The position numbers were made by a program, and so were the translations under genes. A stretch of 64,000 nucleotides of DNA, taken from Rhizobiaceae bacterium (GTDB taxonomy: Bacteria > Pseudomonadota > Alphaproteobacteria > Rhizobiales > Rhizobiaceae). Positions within the stretch are counted from its first letter, which is position 1, and each line of letters begins with the position of its first letter. The stretch lies in the NCBI GenBank assembly GCA_017643495.1, contig JAEPNK010000001.1, positions 601,623-665,622 on the forward strand, in the 5' to 3' direction. Shown piece after piece: positions 32,229-39,716 of this stretch. The notes under the pieces are model-generated. The model saw only the letters and a list, made by a program, of their open reading frames with translations, was not told where the DNA came from and did no database searches.

Positions 32229-33202
32229 GCGTTTGTTTTCCTTTGTTCAATCCACTGCTCTACTTTTTGGTGTTGCACATTGGTTTGTGCTGCAAGCCTG
32301 TAGAAGGTTATCAGTCCCCTGACCGGGCCGGACATCCGCTGGAAACCGGAAAGGAATGCCACGATAACACCCGCCGTCGTTTCTCCGTGAACCGCAAGAT
32401 AACCGCCGTAAAGCACAACGGTCAGTGGTCCGAGTGAATTGAGAAGGTTGATAAGGGATTTCATGGCATATTTGACCAAGGCATAGCGGATGCGGTTGCT
32501 GTAAATTTTCCCCGTGATGGTCTGGGAACCGTTTCCGGACAACTCGGTATCAGTAAGCGAGTTGCCGAGTTTGCGAAGCAGTTCAACCCGGATTTCTATG
32601 AGGCGGTTCAACAGCCGTTGCATGAAGGGCGTCAATACAATTTGGGGTATGAAGAACAACAGCGCATAAACCGCGAGCTGGGGTTCGACATAAAGCATGT
32701 AGGCCGAGGCACCGAGCAGCATCATCGCATTGGCGCTGGCATCGGAAATATGCTCGCCGACAAAAGTGCCGATTCCTTCAATTTCTGCGCCAATTACAGA
32801 AACCGCAGAGCCACCATTCTGTTCGGGATTTTCGGCATTGGTGGAATGGATTTCGATCAGCCGCCGCCTTGTATTCTTCATGGTGCTTTCCGCAATCCAT
32901 GCCTGGTACAGGCGAAACAGAAACTTCGTGAGTTGATGAAGTAGCAACACACCGGCATAGGCAATGCCGAAAGTGGCCAGGGCAGACACATTCTGGTTCT
33001 CGATTGCCGTATCTATGATCCGGCGCTGTAACTCGATGGGAACCAGTTCCAGAAGTGTGGTCAGCATCGCAATCAGGCACAACCCCAACTGGTGTCCGCC
33101 ACTCATGCGCAATATGTATTGTGGAAACGGCTCGAATTCTATGCCGCTTTCGGGCTTGTTTACCGTGCGTGTCTCGGGGATGAGATCGTCATCAACTACC
33201 AT
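32225..33202 (-). CDS. Orphan ABC-exporter transmembrane domain, no ATPase domain
   Basis: About 325 residues from the ATG at 33200-33202 (a GTG at 33214 is the alternative). Six helices fit the ABC exporter type I fold (about 40-320), with EFEPFPQYILRM before them and RNTRRRLIEIHSTNAE and YSNRIRYALVKYAMK as coupling-helix-like segments. There is no nucleotide-binding domain: no Walker A, no LSGGQ, and the frame ends right after the sixth helix. It overlaps the antiporter gene by 4 bases. This is either a subunit that borrows an ATPase or a domain with another role. Confidence 0.85.
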   Translation of the reverse strand: MVVDDDLIPETRTVNKPESGIEFEPFPQYILRMSGGHQLGLCLIAMLTTLLELVPIELQRRIIDTAIENQNVSALATFGIAYAGVLLLHQLTKFLFRLYQAWIAESTMKNTRRRLIEIHSTNAENPEQNGGSAVSVIGAEIEGIGTFVGEHISDASANAMMLLGASAYMLYVEPQLAVYALLFFIPQIVLTPFMQRLLNRLIEIRVELLRKLGNSLTDTELSGNGSQTITGKIYSNRIRYALVKYAMKSLINLLNSLGPLTVVLYGGYLAVHGETTAGVIVAFLSGFQRMSGPVRGLITFYRLAAQTNVQHQKVEQWIEQRKTNA

Positions 33203-33253
33203 ATGCCCCCTCACGCATTGGTTGCAGGAATGAATTACAAGTCAGGATACAGA

Positions 33254-33287
33254 AAACTGGCACCCTGACAAAGCAGGGTGCCAGTTT
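33254..33287 (-). terminator. Strong terminator between DUF992 and the ABC-domain gene
   Basis: A perfect 14-base arm (AAACTGGCACCCTG, 33254-33267) pairs with 33274-33287 around a 6-base loop, and flanking A/T tracts on both sides allow use in both directions. It follows the DUF992 gene stop by 34 bases. Confidence 0.9.
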
Positions 33288-33320
33288 ATTCGGGAAACAA
33301 TTCAGCTTCCTGTGGAGGCC

Positions 33321-33806
33321 TTAGCTTTGGCTAAGCTTCATGGTGCCAATACCAACCGCAATGTTCAGGCCAGTCTGGACCTGACCGCTGAAGGGTTGAA
33401 GCACGATGGATCTTTTTGATCCGCCAATCAGTGCGTTGGCACCAATGCCGCCGCCGACTGTCACTTCGCCGGAGATCCCGCCATATTGGCCAGCAAGCGA
33501 ACCTTTGCCGACTTCCTTGGTCGGAGCAAATACAACCCATTTGACGGTTGCGCGGTCGGTCTTGCCGATATCAATGCCGAACTTCTTTACATTGCCCGTG
33601 TAGGTTTCGGTATAGCCGCCGGTCGATTCAAACGTGCAGCTCATGTCCTTGCTTGAGCCGACGATAAACCCGGCACCACCTTCAACATTACAGGTTAGCA
33701 GACCAACCTCTACCCTTTCGGCCTGGGCATTGGTTGCCAGTGGCAGGCTGAGCGCAACAGTTGAAGCTGCAATAGCAAGTGATTTCGTAAAACGGGAATT
33801 TTTCAT
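33321..33806 (-). CDS. DUF992 family secreted protein
   Basis: A 161-residue exported protein with a signal peptide (about 1-29, AQA cleavage). The DUF992 body contains VEVGLLTCNVEGGAGFIVGS, MSCTFEST and GTMKLSQ-type strands, with glycine-rich beta segments (SGEVTVGGGIGANALIGG). Two cysteines (LLTC, MSC) could form a disulfide. The function is unknown. A GGAAC-N16-CATT promoter lies upstream, and a strong terminator downstream. Confidence 0.9.
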   Translation of the reverse strand: MKNSRFTKSLAIAASTVALSLPLATNAQAERVEVGLLTCNVEGGAGFIVGSSKDMSCTFESTGGYTETYTGNVKKFGIDIGKTDRATVKWVVFAPTKEVGKGSLAGQYGGISGEVTVGGGIGANALIGGSKRSIVLQPFSGQVQTGLNIAVGIGTMKLSQS

Positions 33807-33840
33807 TTTTTACTCCAATAATATGAGTTCCAACTGCTCG

Positions 33841-33865
33841 AATGCATTGGAGCTCATAAGGTTCC
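33841..33865 (-). promoter_or_regulatory. EcfG-type promoter for the DUF992 gene
   Basis: On the minus strand GGAAC (33861-33865) is followed by 16 bases and CATT (33841-33844), one base off the CGTT consensus. The start codon is 35 bases downstream. Confidence 0.55.
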
Positions 33866-33943
33866 CGCAACGTGCCTTGATCCGGTAACGTTATATTACC
33901 GAGATGCCTGTCCGTTCACGCTTTCGGAACTGCGAATTTTTTT

Positions 33944-33968
33944 GGAACCACCTGTCTTTGTCAGCATT
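33944..33968 (+). promoter_or_regulatory. EcfG-type promoter for the PRC-barrel gene
   Basis: GGAAC at 33944-33948, 16 bases, then CATT at 33965-33968, about 92 bases before the start at 34061. The spacing equals that of the better sites in the window; the -10 differs from CGTT by one base. Confidence 0.5.
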
Positions 33969-34060
33969 TGTTTCTTGCGAAACGCCACGCTTGCCAACCC
34001 GTCTGTCAACCGATTTGCAAGCGTGACTTTACATCTGACGATATACAAGGAGAGGATATC

Positions 34061-34780
34061 ATGAAAACGAAGCTAATAACCAGTGTTGCTGCTGCTGCAC
34101 TTCTTACTACTGCGGCTATTGCCAATGAACCTGTAAAGGATGCCGAGTCAAAATCTCCGGCTGCTGGCCAGGTTGAAGTTGAGCAAACCACAAAAGCTGA
34201 AGGTGCATCCGACGTTCTTGAGGAATCTGCTGATGCGGAAGCCAATGTTGACGCAGAAGCCAACAAGGACGAGATGAATGCCAATGCTGAAGCTGAGGCA
34301 ACAACACCTGCTACGGAAGACACCGCTTCCGGTGAAAACGAAACCAACATGGAAGCTGCGCAGACAGATCCTGCCATGAACAATCAAGGTACAGGTGCAA
34401 CTGTTGAAGGTTATGTAGCTGCTTCGCAGGACCAGATTCTTGCATCCAACTTTATCGGAAGCTCCGTTTATAACGGAACCGGTGAAGAAGCCGAAGCCAT
34501 TGGTGATATCAATGATGTCATCCTTGATGAAAAAGGCGCAGCGACTGCTGTTGTGATTGGTGTAGGCGGTTTCCTTGGTCTTGGTGAGAAAAACGTTGCG
34601 GTTCAGTATGACCGTATTTCCTGGACCGAGATTGATGACACAAAAACATTGATCATGGATGCGACGAAGGAAGAGCTGGAAGCTGCTCCTGAGTTCAATC
34701 CAAACCAGGTTGAAGAAGGTGCGCTTACCGATTCATCAGTTACTGATGAACAGCCGGTCGACCAAACTGCAGCTCAATAA
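34061..34780 (+). CDS. PRC-barrel domain secreted protein
   Basis: A 239-residue exported acidic protein. The ATG at 34061 follows AAGGAGAGG and gives a signal peptide (about 1-22). A long Ala/Glu/Asp-rich repetitive stretch follows (residues 25-110), then the PRC-barrel (about 118-210) with ASNFIGSSVYNGTGEEAEAIGDINDVIL (segment shown in parts: GSSVYNG, IGDINDVILDE) and AVVIGVGGFLGLGEKNVAV. PRC-barrels mediate protein-protein or RNA contacts; the function here is unknown. It is common in stress regulons of Rhizobiales. Confidence 0.88.
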   Translation: MKTKLITSVAAAALLTTAAIANEPVKDAESKSPAAGQVEVEQTTKAEGASDVLEESADAEANVDAEANKDEMNANAEAEATTPATEDTASGENETNMEAAQTDPAMNNQGTGATVEGYVAASQDQILASNFIGSSVYNGTGEEAEAIGDINDVILDEKGAATAVVIGVGGFLGLGEKNVAVQYDRISWTEIDDTKTLIMDATKEELEAAPEFNPNQVEEGALTDSSVTDEQPVDQTAAQ

Positions 34781-34797
34781 GCAGCGATAAAATGCAG

Positions 34798-34830
34798 AAA
34801 AAGTGCCGGACAAAATGTCCGGCACTTTTT
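34798..34830 (+). terminator. Rho-independent terminator after the PRC-barrel gene
   Basis: A perfect 15-base arm (34798-34812) pairs with 34816-34830 around an AAA loop and ends in a T-run. The EcfG-like promoter of the next gene begins right behind it. Confidence 0.9.
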
Positions 34831-34832
34831 TT

Positions 34833-34857
34833 GGAACCTGAACCCTCGTCACTCATT
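34833..34857 (+). promoter_or_regulatory. EcfG-type promoter for the DUF883-like gene
   Basis: GGAAC at 34833-34837, 16 bases, CATT at 34854-34857. It starts just after the terminator T-run and lies 25 bases before the ATG at 34883. Confidence 0.5.
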
Positions 34858-34882
34858 GAATTGTTCAAACAGGAGGTAACCA

Positions 34883-35221
34883 ATGGCTACTGCAACACAA
34901 ACTCGCTCAAAGTCCAATAAATCAAACGGTGCAACTTCGGCTGATGTCGAAACAAGTCTCAAGCAGGTGCGCGCCGATATTGCATCTTTGTCAGAAACCC
35001 TTTCAAGCTATGGTAAAGGCAAGCTGGGGGATGCCCAGAAATCTGCATCGGCAAAATCCGATGACGTTATCCGCGCATCCGAAGAAGCTTTGCATGAACT
35101 GCGTAACCAGGTTGATGATCTTGCGCGACAGCTTGAAGGCCGGGTGCGGGCGAAGCCGATACAATCGCTTGCCATTGCTGCCGGCGTGGGCGCATTGATT
35201 TCGCTGCTCGTACGCCGCTAG
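34883..35221 (+). CDS. DUF883/ElaB-like C-tail-anchored protein
   Basis: A 112-residue protein: N-terminal coiled coil rich in Ser/Lys (VETSLKQVRADIASLSETL, SEEALHELRNQVDDLARQL) and a C-terminal single membrane anchor (about 96-109, SLAIAAGVGALISLLV). This is the ElaB/YqjD layout of tail-anchored proteins that bind ribosomes or membranes in stationary phase in E. coli. A GAGG ribosome site precedes the ATG. It is the first gene of a pair with the integral membrane protein 13 bases downstream. Confidence 0.85.
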   Translation: MATATQTRSKSNKSNGATSADVETSLKQVRADIASLSETLSSYGKGKLGDAQKSASAKSDDVIRASEEALHELRNQVDDLARQLEGRVRAKPIQSLAIAAGVGALISLLVRR

Positions 35222-35234
35222 GGCTGTCGGCGAA

Positions 35235-35669
35235 ATGTTGAGATTGCTGCCCATGCTCCTGTCGGCCGCCAGTGCCGACATTGGCAAAGTGGTTCGCCGC
35301 AAACGCAGGAACCTTGTATTGTACTGCGTTGCGGCGATTTTCGCTCTTACAGCCTATTTCTCGCTCGTAATGGCTGCTGCACATTATTTGATGCTGACAG
35401 AATCAGCCCTGGCATCATGGATGATGATCGCGTTGGGTGCCATAAGCTTGGCGGTCGTGGTGATAGCTGGCGTGATGCTCGCCAATTATGTGGAAACAAG
35501 AAAATCAAGGCGGGCGAGGCCTGAACTTCTCACGGCCGGCGCCACTCTTGCCCTTGCCCCGCTGTTGTCCGGTGCAAGTGCAAAAAAAGGCATACCTTTG
35601 GCCTTGGCCATCGTTGGTGCAGTTCTTGCATACAACACTCTTGGCAGGGATCAGGCTGATGAAGAATGA
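35235..35669 (+). CDS. Membrane protein, holin-like (phage-holin-family superfamily)
   Basis: A 144-residue protein beginning MLRLLPMLLSAASADIGKVVRRKRRN. Two central helices are strong (about 29-51 and 61-86) and a third is near residues 100-135 (ASAKKGIPLALAIVGAVLAYN). The pattern matches small membrane proteins paired with DUF883/ElaB-like genes, here 13 bases apart. The name phage holin family is structural, and I see no phage context. Likely a stress-linked membrane protein of unknown role. Confidence 0.75.
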   Translation: MLRLLPMLLSAASADIGKVVRRKRRNLVLYCVAAIFALTAYFSLVMAAAHYLMLTESALASWMMIALGAISLAVVVIAGVMLANYVETRKSRRARPELLTAGATLALAPLLSGASAKKGIPLALAIVGAVLAYNTLGRDQADEE

Positions 35670-35798
35670 CCGCTTTCTGGCAATGGTGCCATATTCATGA
35701 TAAGTGGGTTTATCCGGGCCAAGCTTGTTTGGCCGACCCTTGCGGGGTTGGGTGTTAACTATCTGGCAACCATGATGCCTGAGACTTTAATGTAAATT

Positions 35799-35823
35799 TG
35801 AACCAAATCCTGTGTATCTCGTT
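35799..35823 (+). promoter_or_regulatory. EcfG-like promoter for the single-domain receiver gene
   Basis: TGAAC (35799-35803, one base off GGAAC), 16 bases, then CGTT (35820-35823). If used, transcription would start about at the ATG (35832), giving a leaderless or nearly leaderless mRNA. Confidence 0.45.
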
Positions 35824-35831
35824 TTCATGTC

Positions 35832-36191
35832 ATGACCAGTTCAAATGAAAAAACAAACCGAATTCTTCTCGTAGAGGATGATTTTCTCGTCGCTCTTGAT
35901 GCTGAAGATACCTTGTCATCCGAGGGCAATGAAGTTGCCGTGGCGACCTCCGTATCAGAGGCAATAAAGATAATCGGTGAAGTCCAGGTTGACTGTGCGA
36001 TACTTGATTTCAACCTGGGTAATGAAACCGTCATGCCCGTCGTCGAACAGCTTCGCAGCAGGCGTGTGCCATATGCAATTGTAAGCGGTGCCGACAACAA
36101 AATGCTGGACAGCCAGTTTGGCAGTTCGCCCGGTGTGGTTTTCCGCAAGCCTGCCGATTATTCAAAAGTATTGAGAGAAATAACTCTCTGA
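35832..36191 (+). CDS. Single-domain response regulator
   Basis: A 119-residue receiver with no output domain. The acidic pocket is LLVEDD (residues 12-17), the phosphoacceptor Asp in CAILDFNLGNETVMP (about residue 60), and Lys in FRKPADYSK. Such single-domain receivers act in phosphorelays of the general stress response in Alphaproteobacteria (for example in partner exchange with PhyR kinases). It lies in the EcfG region, but its partner is not evident. A possible leaderless start is noted. Confidence 0.85.
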   Translation: MTSSNEKTNRILLVEDDFLVALDAEDTLSSEGNEVAVATSVSEAIKIIGEVQVDCAILDFNLGNETVMPVVEQLRSRRVPYAIVSGADNKMLDSQFGSSPGVVFRKPADYSKVLREITL

Positions 36192-36263
36192 GACATCTGT
36201 ACGGTTTCGATTAAGTGCGCGAGGCAGTGCATCGCTGCCCGCCAAAACTTCAGCAGAAATTGC

Positions 36264-36288
36264 GGAACCTATTCAGTTCCAGATCGTT
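36264..36288 (+). promoter_or_regulatory. EcfG promoter (consensus) for small TM–Dps operon
   Basis: GGAAC (36264-36268), 16 bases, CGTT (36285-36288): a perfect match to the consensus GGAAC-N16/17-CGTT reported for EcfG/SigT-type sigma factors. It lies 28 bases before the ATG at 36316. Confidence 0.8.
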
Positions 36289-36315
36289 CACCCTGCACAA
36301 ACACGGAGTTGTGCG

Positions 36316-36477
36316 ATGCGATCATTTCATATTCAAGACAAGGAAAATTCATTCAATCCGGAAAACGGAATTGGAAGGTATTTGCGCGGCAGTGAAAGCC
36401 GGGATCTGGTTCTCATTTCAGCTGCTGCCCTGCTCGGTGTATATGCCACGGGCATAGCGCTCGTCAGTATCGTGTAG
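36316..36477 (+). CDS. Small single-TM protein, 53 residues
   Basis: ATG at 36316 with GGAG about 8 bases upstream opens a 53-residue frame: polar N-terminus MRSFHIQDKENSFNPENG, then one membrane helix (about 32-52, DLVLISAAALLGVYATGIAL). It has no recognisable family. It lies right behind a perfect EcfG promoter and 25 bases before another small TM gene, so it is probably the first gene of a GSR operon ending with dps and a terminator. Confidence 0.7.
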   Translation: MRSFHIQDKENSFNPENGIGRYLRGSESRDLVLISAAALLGVYATGIALVSIV

Positions 36478-36502
36478 CCAACCACAACAGCTAGGAGACA
36501 CC

Positions 36503-36634
36503 ATGACTGAAGAAGTGAAACGCAATTCCGCACGCCAGGGTCGCCTTGGCCTGCCGGTAGTTGCCGTTCTTATTGTTTCATTGGCCATCCTGATTTTTCT
36601 TGGGTGGGCAATCTTCATTGAAATGACCGTTTGA
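36503..36634 (+). CDS. Small single-TM protein, 43 residues
   Basis: ATG at 36503, preceded by CTAGGAGACACC (strong GGAG, 6-7 base spacing), gives a 43-residue protein MTEEVKRNSARQGRLG, followed by one helix (about 17-38). I do not recognise the family. It is second in the apparent operon, 52 bases before dps. Confidence 0.7.
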   Translation: MTEEVKRNSARQGRLGLPVVAVLIVSLAILIFLGWAIFIEMTV

Positions 36635-36686
36635 TTGCAGGCGGAAGAATTTCAACTCACTCAAAACCTGAAACAGAAAGGAGCTC

Positions 36687-37199
36687 ATGATGAATGTTCA
36701 TGACTCATCACTCGAAGTTAATTCAAAGCCTGTCGACGTGAAAACAGGCCTTGATGCAGACTATCGCAGCGCAATGGCAGCGACATTGTCCGAGGCGCTG
36801 GCTTCGACCTACAGCCTTACCATCAAGAGCCACGTCTATCACTGGAATGTTGCAGGGCCGCTTTTCAAGCCGATCCATGAATTGACTGAAGATCACTACA
36901 ATGACTTGTTTGCGGCAGCTGACGTCATAGCCGAGCGTATTCGTGCCTTGGGGCATCTTGCTCCAGAAAACGGCAAGTTCCTGTCAAAGATGTCACCGGC
37001 TGATTCAATCAAGGATGTTACTGTTCCGCATGACATGATTGAAGACCTGATTGAAAATCATGAGCAAATTGCGCGTGATTTTCGTGATGCGGCTTCCAAG
37101 GCAGGTGATGCCGGTGACATGGTCACCGAAGACATGCTCACGGAGCGTCTGACATTCCACGAACAGGCAATCTGGATGCTGCGTGCAATCATTTCCTGA
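36687..37199 (+). CDS. dps: Dps-family DNA-binding ferritin-like protein
   Basis: A 170-residue protein that oxidises and stores iron in a dodecameric shell and protects DNA under stress. Dps landmarks: SHVYHWNVAGPLFKPIHELTEDHY (two ferroxidase ligands, seen as KSHVYHWNV and LTEDHYNDLFAAADVIAERIRALG in two pieces) and the late FHEQAIWMLRA. AAAGGAG precedes the ATG. It sits in the presumptive EcfG operon, and Dps is a classical general-stress gene. Confidence 0.93.
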   Translation: MMNVHDSSLEVNSKPVDVKTGLDADYRSAMAATLSEALASTYSLTIKSHVYHWNVAGPLFKPIHELTEDHYNDLFAAADVIAERIRALGHLAPENGKFLSKMSPADSIKDVTVPHDMIEDLIENHEQIARDFRDAASKAGDAGDMVTEDMLTERLTFHEQAIWMLRAIIS

Positions 37200-37210
37200 T
37201 GGAGTAACCC

Positions 37211-37465
37211 ATGGACCAAGACCTTCTGAAAAATTACCCGGATATCACGGAAATTCTGAATAGTGATGATCACAAGGGTGTCAAGATCAACAAGTTGCAG
37301 AAGATGTTGCTTGATGAGCGCGCGATACAGCGTGCTGCCACGGAAAGCAACATGGTTGCAGACGAAGAAGCCGGAAGTTCCAGGCTTCAGGTACTGGAGC
37401 AAATTCTTGATGAATACGGCGTTGACACCACGATGGTTGAGGATGGAAAAGCCGCAACGCTTTGA
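37211..37465 (+). CDS. Conserved hypothetical protein, 84 residues
   Basis: An 84-residue soluble protein, MDQDLLKNYPDITEILNSDDHK…, with a likely coiled coil around DEEAGSSRLQVLEQILDEY. No known domain is visible. It begins 11 bases after dps and ends before a strong terminator, so it is the last gene of the operon. A GGAG site precedes the ATG. Confidence 0.75.
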   Translation: MDQDLLKNYPDITEILNSDDHKGVKINKLQKMLLDERAIQRAATESNMVADEEAGSSRLQVLEQILDEYGVDTTMVEDGKAATL

Positions 37466-37492
37466 TCTCTTTCAATCCGGATATTCCTAACA

Positions 37493-37522
37493 AAACGGGC
37501 ACCAGACAAGGTGCCCGTTTTG
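37493..37522. terminator. Bidirectional terminator between the dps operon and DUF2254
   Basis: Arms of 12 bases (AAAACGGGCACC and GGTGCCCGTTTT) pair perfectly around a 6-base loop, with T-rich flanks on both sides. It lies between convergent genes (stops at 37465 and 37525). Confidence 0.92.
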
Positions 37523-37524
37523 TT

Positions 37525-38775
37525 TTATTTTCGGAAAGCCAGATAGGCTTCAACGCTTTCAATGTCTTCCTTCTGGTGGTCGCCTTTGTTGATTTCCTTC
37601 AGTAGGAGATCGGCATGCTCCTCAATGACAGATTGTACATCAGCGGTTCCACTCTCATGGAGTCGTGTATATCCTTTGGCAATGGCTTGAGCCATCAGAA
37701 TGTTGTTTGTGGTGGCTCGCCTTAAAGAGTGAAAGGCAATTCCGATCACTTCTTTTGTGCTCCGGTTGAGCTGGTAAACACGGCATTCGCCCTCCTGGTC
37801 GAGAAACAGGCGGAATTTGCGCTCTTCTCCGGCTATGGTCGCGATGGCCTTTGAAAGGCCATCCACAACTGCAATCGCGGTGTATGTATCGTTGACGCCG
37901 GGTGAAAGTGCGCGCAGGGCAATTTCTATCAGAAGCCTGATAGAGAATTCTACATTCTGGGACTCTGACCTTGATCCGCCAATCTCTATGGCAGCCTGCA
38001 GGTCTTCGACCAGTTCATCATCGACGTCGCGGTTTAGGCTGAGTAAAGTGGTTCCGTGGAGAACGAATTCTCCATCGGTTCTTTCCAGCTTTATAACCAG
38101 ATCGTTTTCGGCAGCCAGCTTCACCAGTTGCTTTGTATGGTGATGGTTGATGTATCCGGAACGCCCCGCATCGATCACAAAGCCGAAATCATTTTCATCG
38201 GGCGCTTTGTCGTCCTGCATGGATTCAGCTTCCTGCTGCAAGGACAGATCATTGATTAGCGAGGCGGTGATTTCCGCAATTTCTTCATCAATGGTTATGT
38301 TCTTGGCAATTTCCCGAACGAAGAAAATCAGTTGTATCACACATAGTGTGGCAAGGAGTGCAACGCCGGCAATGGTGAGTTTGGGTATGAAGTCGGGCTT
38401 CACGTAAATCATTGTGTGAAGGCAGTAGAGAAATGTGCCGCCAAATACGCCCGCGGTCACTTGTGGTACCAGTTCTGTTGTGAACCGTTTCAAAAGGCGT
38501 GGGCCTATGTTTCCCGCTGCCAGCGAGTAAACAACCAGGGCGATTGAATAGGCAAGGCTCAGTGCTGTCATTGCCCCGGTGGCTGTGGCGGACAAAAGGT
38601 TTTCTGTGCTGGAAAGCGCGAGCAGGTTGTTGGCCGGGTCCAGTAGCCCGGAAGTGAATTGCCGGTCCATGGCGCTGGTCAAAAGAGGCAATAAGCCGAT
38701 CACCAGAACGATGACAGACGGGATTGTCATCAGGACAAATCCCGTCTTGTTGATCAACCGTTTCAGGAAAGCCAT
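37525..38775 (-). CDS. DUF2254 family membrane protein
   Basis: A 416-residue protein with four transmembrane helices in the first 150 residues (TIPSVIVLVIGLLPLL, SATATGAMTALSLAYSIALVVYSL and others) and a large cytoplasmic domain with GRSGYINHHHTKQLV, LTALRLSLNRDVDDELVEDL and SPGVNDTYTAI. DUF2254 proteins are predicted membrane proteins of unknown role. Its 5' end overlaps the lipid kinase gene by 13 bases, so it belongs to the crp–kinase operon. Confidence 0.88.
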   Translation of the reverse strand: MAFLKRLINKTGFVLMTIPSVIVLVIGLLPLLTSAMDRQFTSGLLDPANNLLALSSTENLLSATATGAMTALSLAYSIALVVYSLAAGNIGPRLLKRFTTELVPQVTAGVFGGTFLYCLHTMIYVKPDFIPKLTIAGVALLATLCVIQLIFFVREIAKNITIDEEIAEITASLINDLSLQQEAESMQDDKAPDENDFGFVIDAGRSGYINHHHTKQLVKLAAENDLVIKLERTDGEFVLHGTTLLSLNRDVDDELVEDLQAAIEIGGSRSESQNVEFSIRLLIEIALRALSPGVNDTYTAIAVVDGLSKAIATIAGEERKFRLFLDQEGECRVYQLNRSTKEVIGIAFHSLRRATTNNILMAQAIAKGYTRLHESGTADVQSVIEEHADLLLKEINKGDHQKEDIESVEAYLAFRK

Positions 38776-39695
38776 TGCTCAACCAGTGAAACTTGCTCAG
38801 GGACAAGCACTTTCAGTGCGCCCTTGTGTGTTTTGAAATGCATGGTTTCTTCCAGTTCCACCAGTTCTCCGTCCAGGCTCGCATTTTCGTTGGGGCCCGG
38901 ATCTTCAAATGTTAGCACAATTTCATCAATTGCCCGTTCAACAAGGTGCTGATTGTGATTCCAGCTTCCGGACAGGATATCCGTGATCAGGCCAACCGCA
39001 TCAAGCCTGCCAAGAGGCGGCGCCCAGTACAGGCCTAGCGTGCCGCCATCCGGCTTGTCTGCATAGGGCAGTTGATCCTGTCCGTACAGATTGTTTGATA
39101 CAGTCATGACACTGACCTCTTGAAAAGGTTCCTCGCCATCTCCGTCAAACCGGACAGAATAGGTTTGCGGTTCATCAGAAAGAACCGTCATTGTTGCTTT
39201 CAGGCCGGACAGCATCTTGCCTGTGGAATTGGTATGTTTGATCTGGTCTCGCACCCGTATGATTTCCGGTTGCAGGCCAAGTGAGAACTGGTGAACAAAT
39301 GCCCGCCCATTGGCCGTTGCGATGTCGCAGGCTTTTATTTCAGCCGCAGCGATTGCCTCTGCAGCCTTGTGAATATCAAGCGGAATCCCCAGTGTTCGGG
39401 CGTAGAGGTTCATGGTACCTGCCGGTAACACGCCGCAGGTTTTATCGTGCTGGTGGCACAGACTGGCTGTCAGCGAAACGGTTCCGTCGCCACCGCAGGC
39501 AACAATTGTATCATAGTCGTTATTGCCGGCCACATTCTCCATCACATTCAGCAAATCCTTGCCGGTGACAGTCCTAACTTCAATGTCATGACCTTCGGAA
39601 TTAAACGATGTTTCGAGGTGACGGCAAAACTCGCTGATATCGTCCAGTTTTTTCAGGCTGCCGCTTTCGGTGTTCAGAACTGCGCAAACTTTCAT
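38763..39695 (-). CDS. Diacylglycerol/lipid kinase family protein (YegS/BmrU-like)
   Basis: A 310-residue cytosolic kinase. The glycine motif ACGGDGTVSLTA (GGDGT) marks the nucleotide-binding site, with PAGTMNLYARTLGIP and the DGGTLGLYW motif after it. It would phosphorylate a lipid such as diacylglycerol or a ceramide-like headgroup, but the substrate is not evident. It begins 21 bases after the crp-type gene stop and overlaps DUF2254. Confidence 0.88.
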   Translation of the reverse strand: MKVCAVLNTESGSLKKLDDISEFCRHLETSFNSEGHDIEVRTVTGKDLLNVMENVAGNNDYDTIVACGGDGTVSLTASLCHQHDKTCGVLPAGTMNLYARTLGIPLDIHKAAEAIAAAEIKACDIATANGRAFVHQFSLGLQPEIIRVRDQIKHTNSTGKMLSGLKATMTVLSDEPQTYSVRFDGDGEEPFQEVSVMTVSNNLYGQDQLPYADKPDGGTLGLYWAPPLGRLDAVGLITDILSGSWNHNQHLVERAIDEIVLTFEDPGPNENASLDGELVELEETMHFKTHKGALKVLVPEQVSLVEQWLS

Positions 39696-39716
39696 GATTG
39701 TTTCCCGGCCAGGCGC

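Noticed and set aside
35235..35669. Holin-like protein as sign of a prophage
   Set aside because: No lysin, capsid, integrase or att site nearby; the DUF883 partner is typical of chromosomal stress pairs.
35697..35795. A 32-codon frame after the holin-like gene
   Set aside because: No ribosome site, no clear composition bias, and too short to support.
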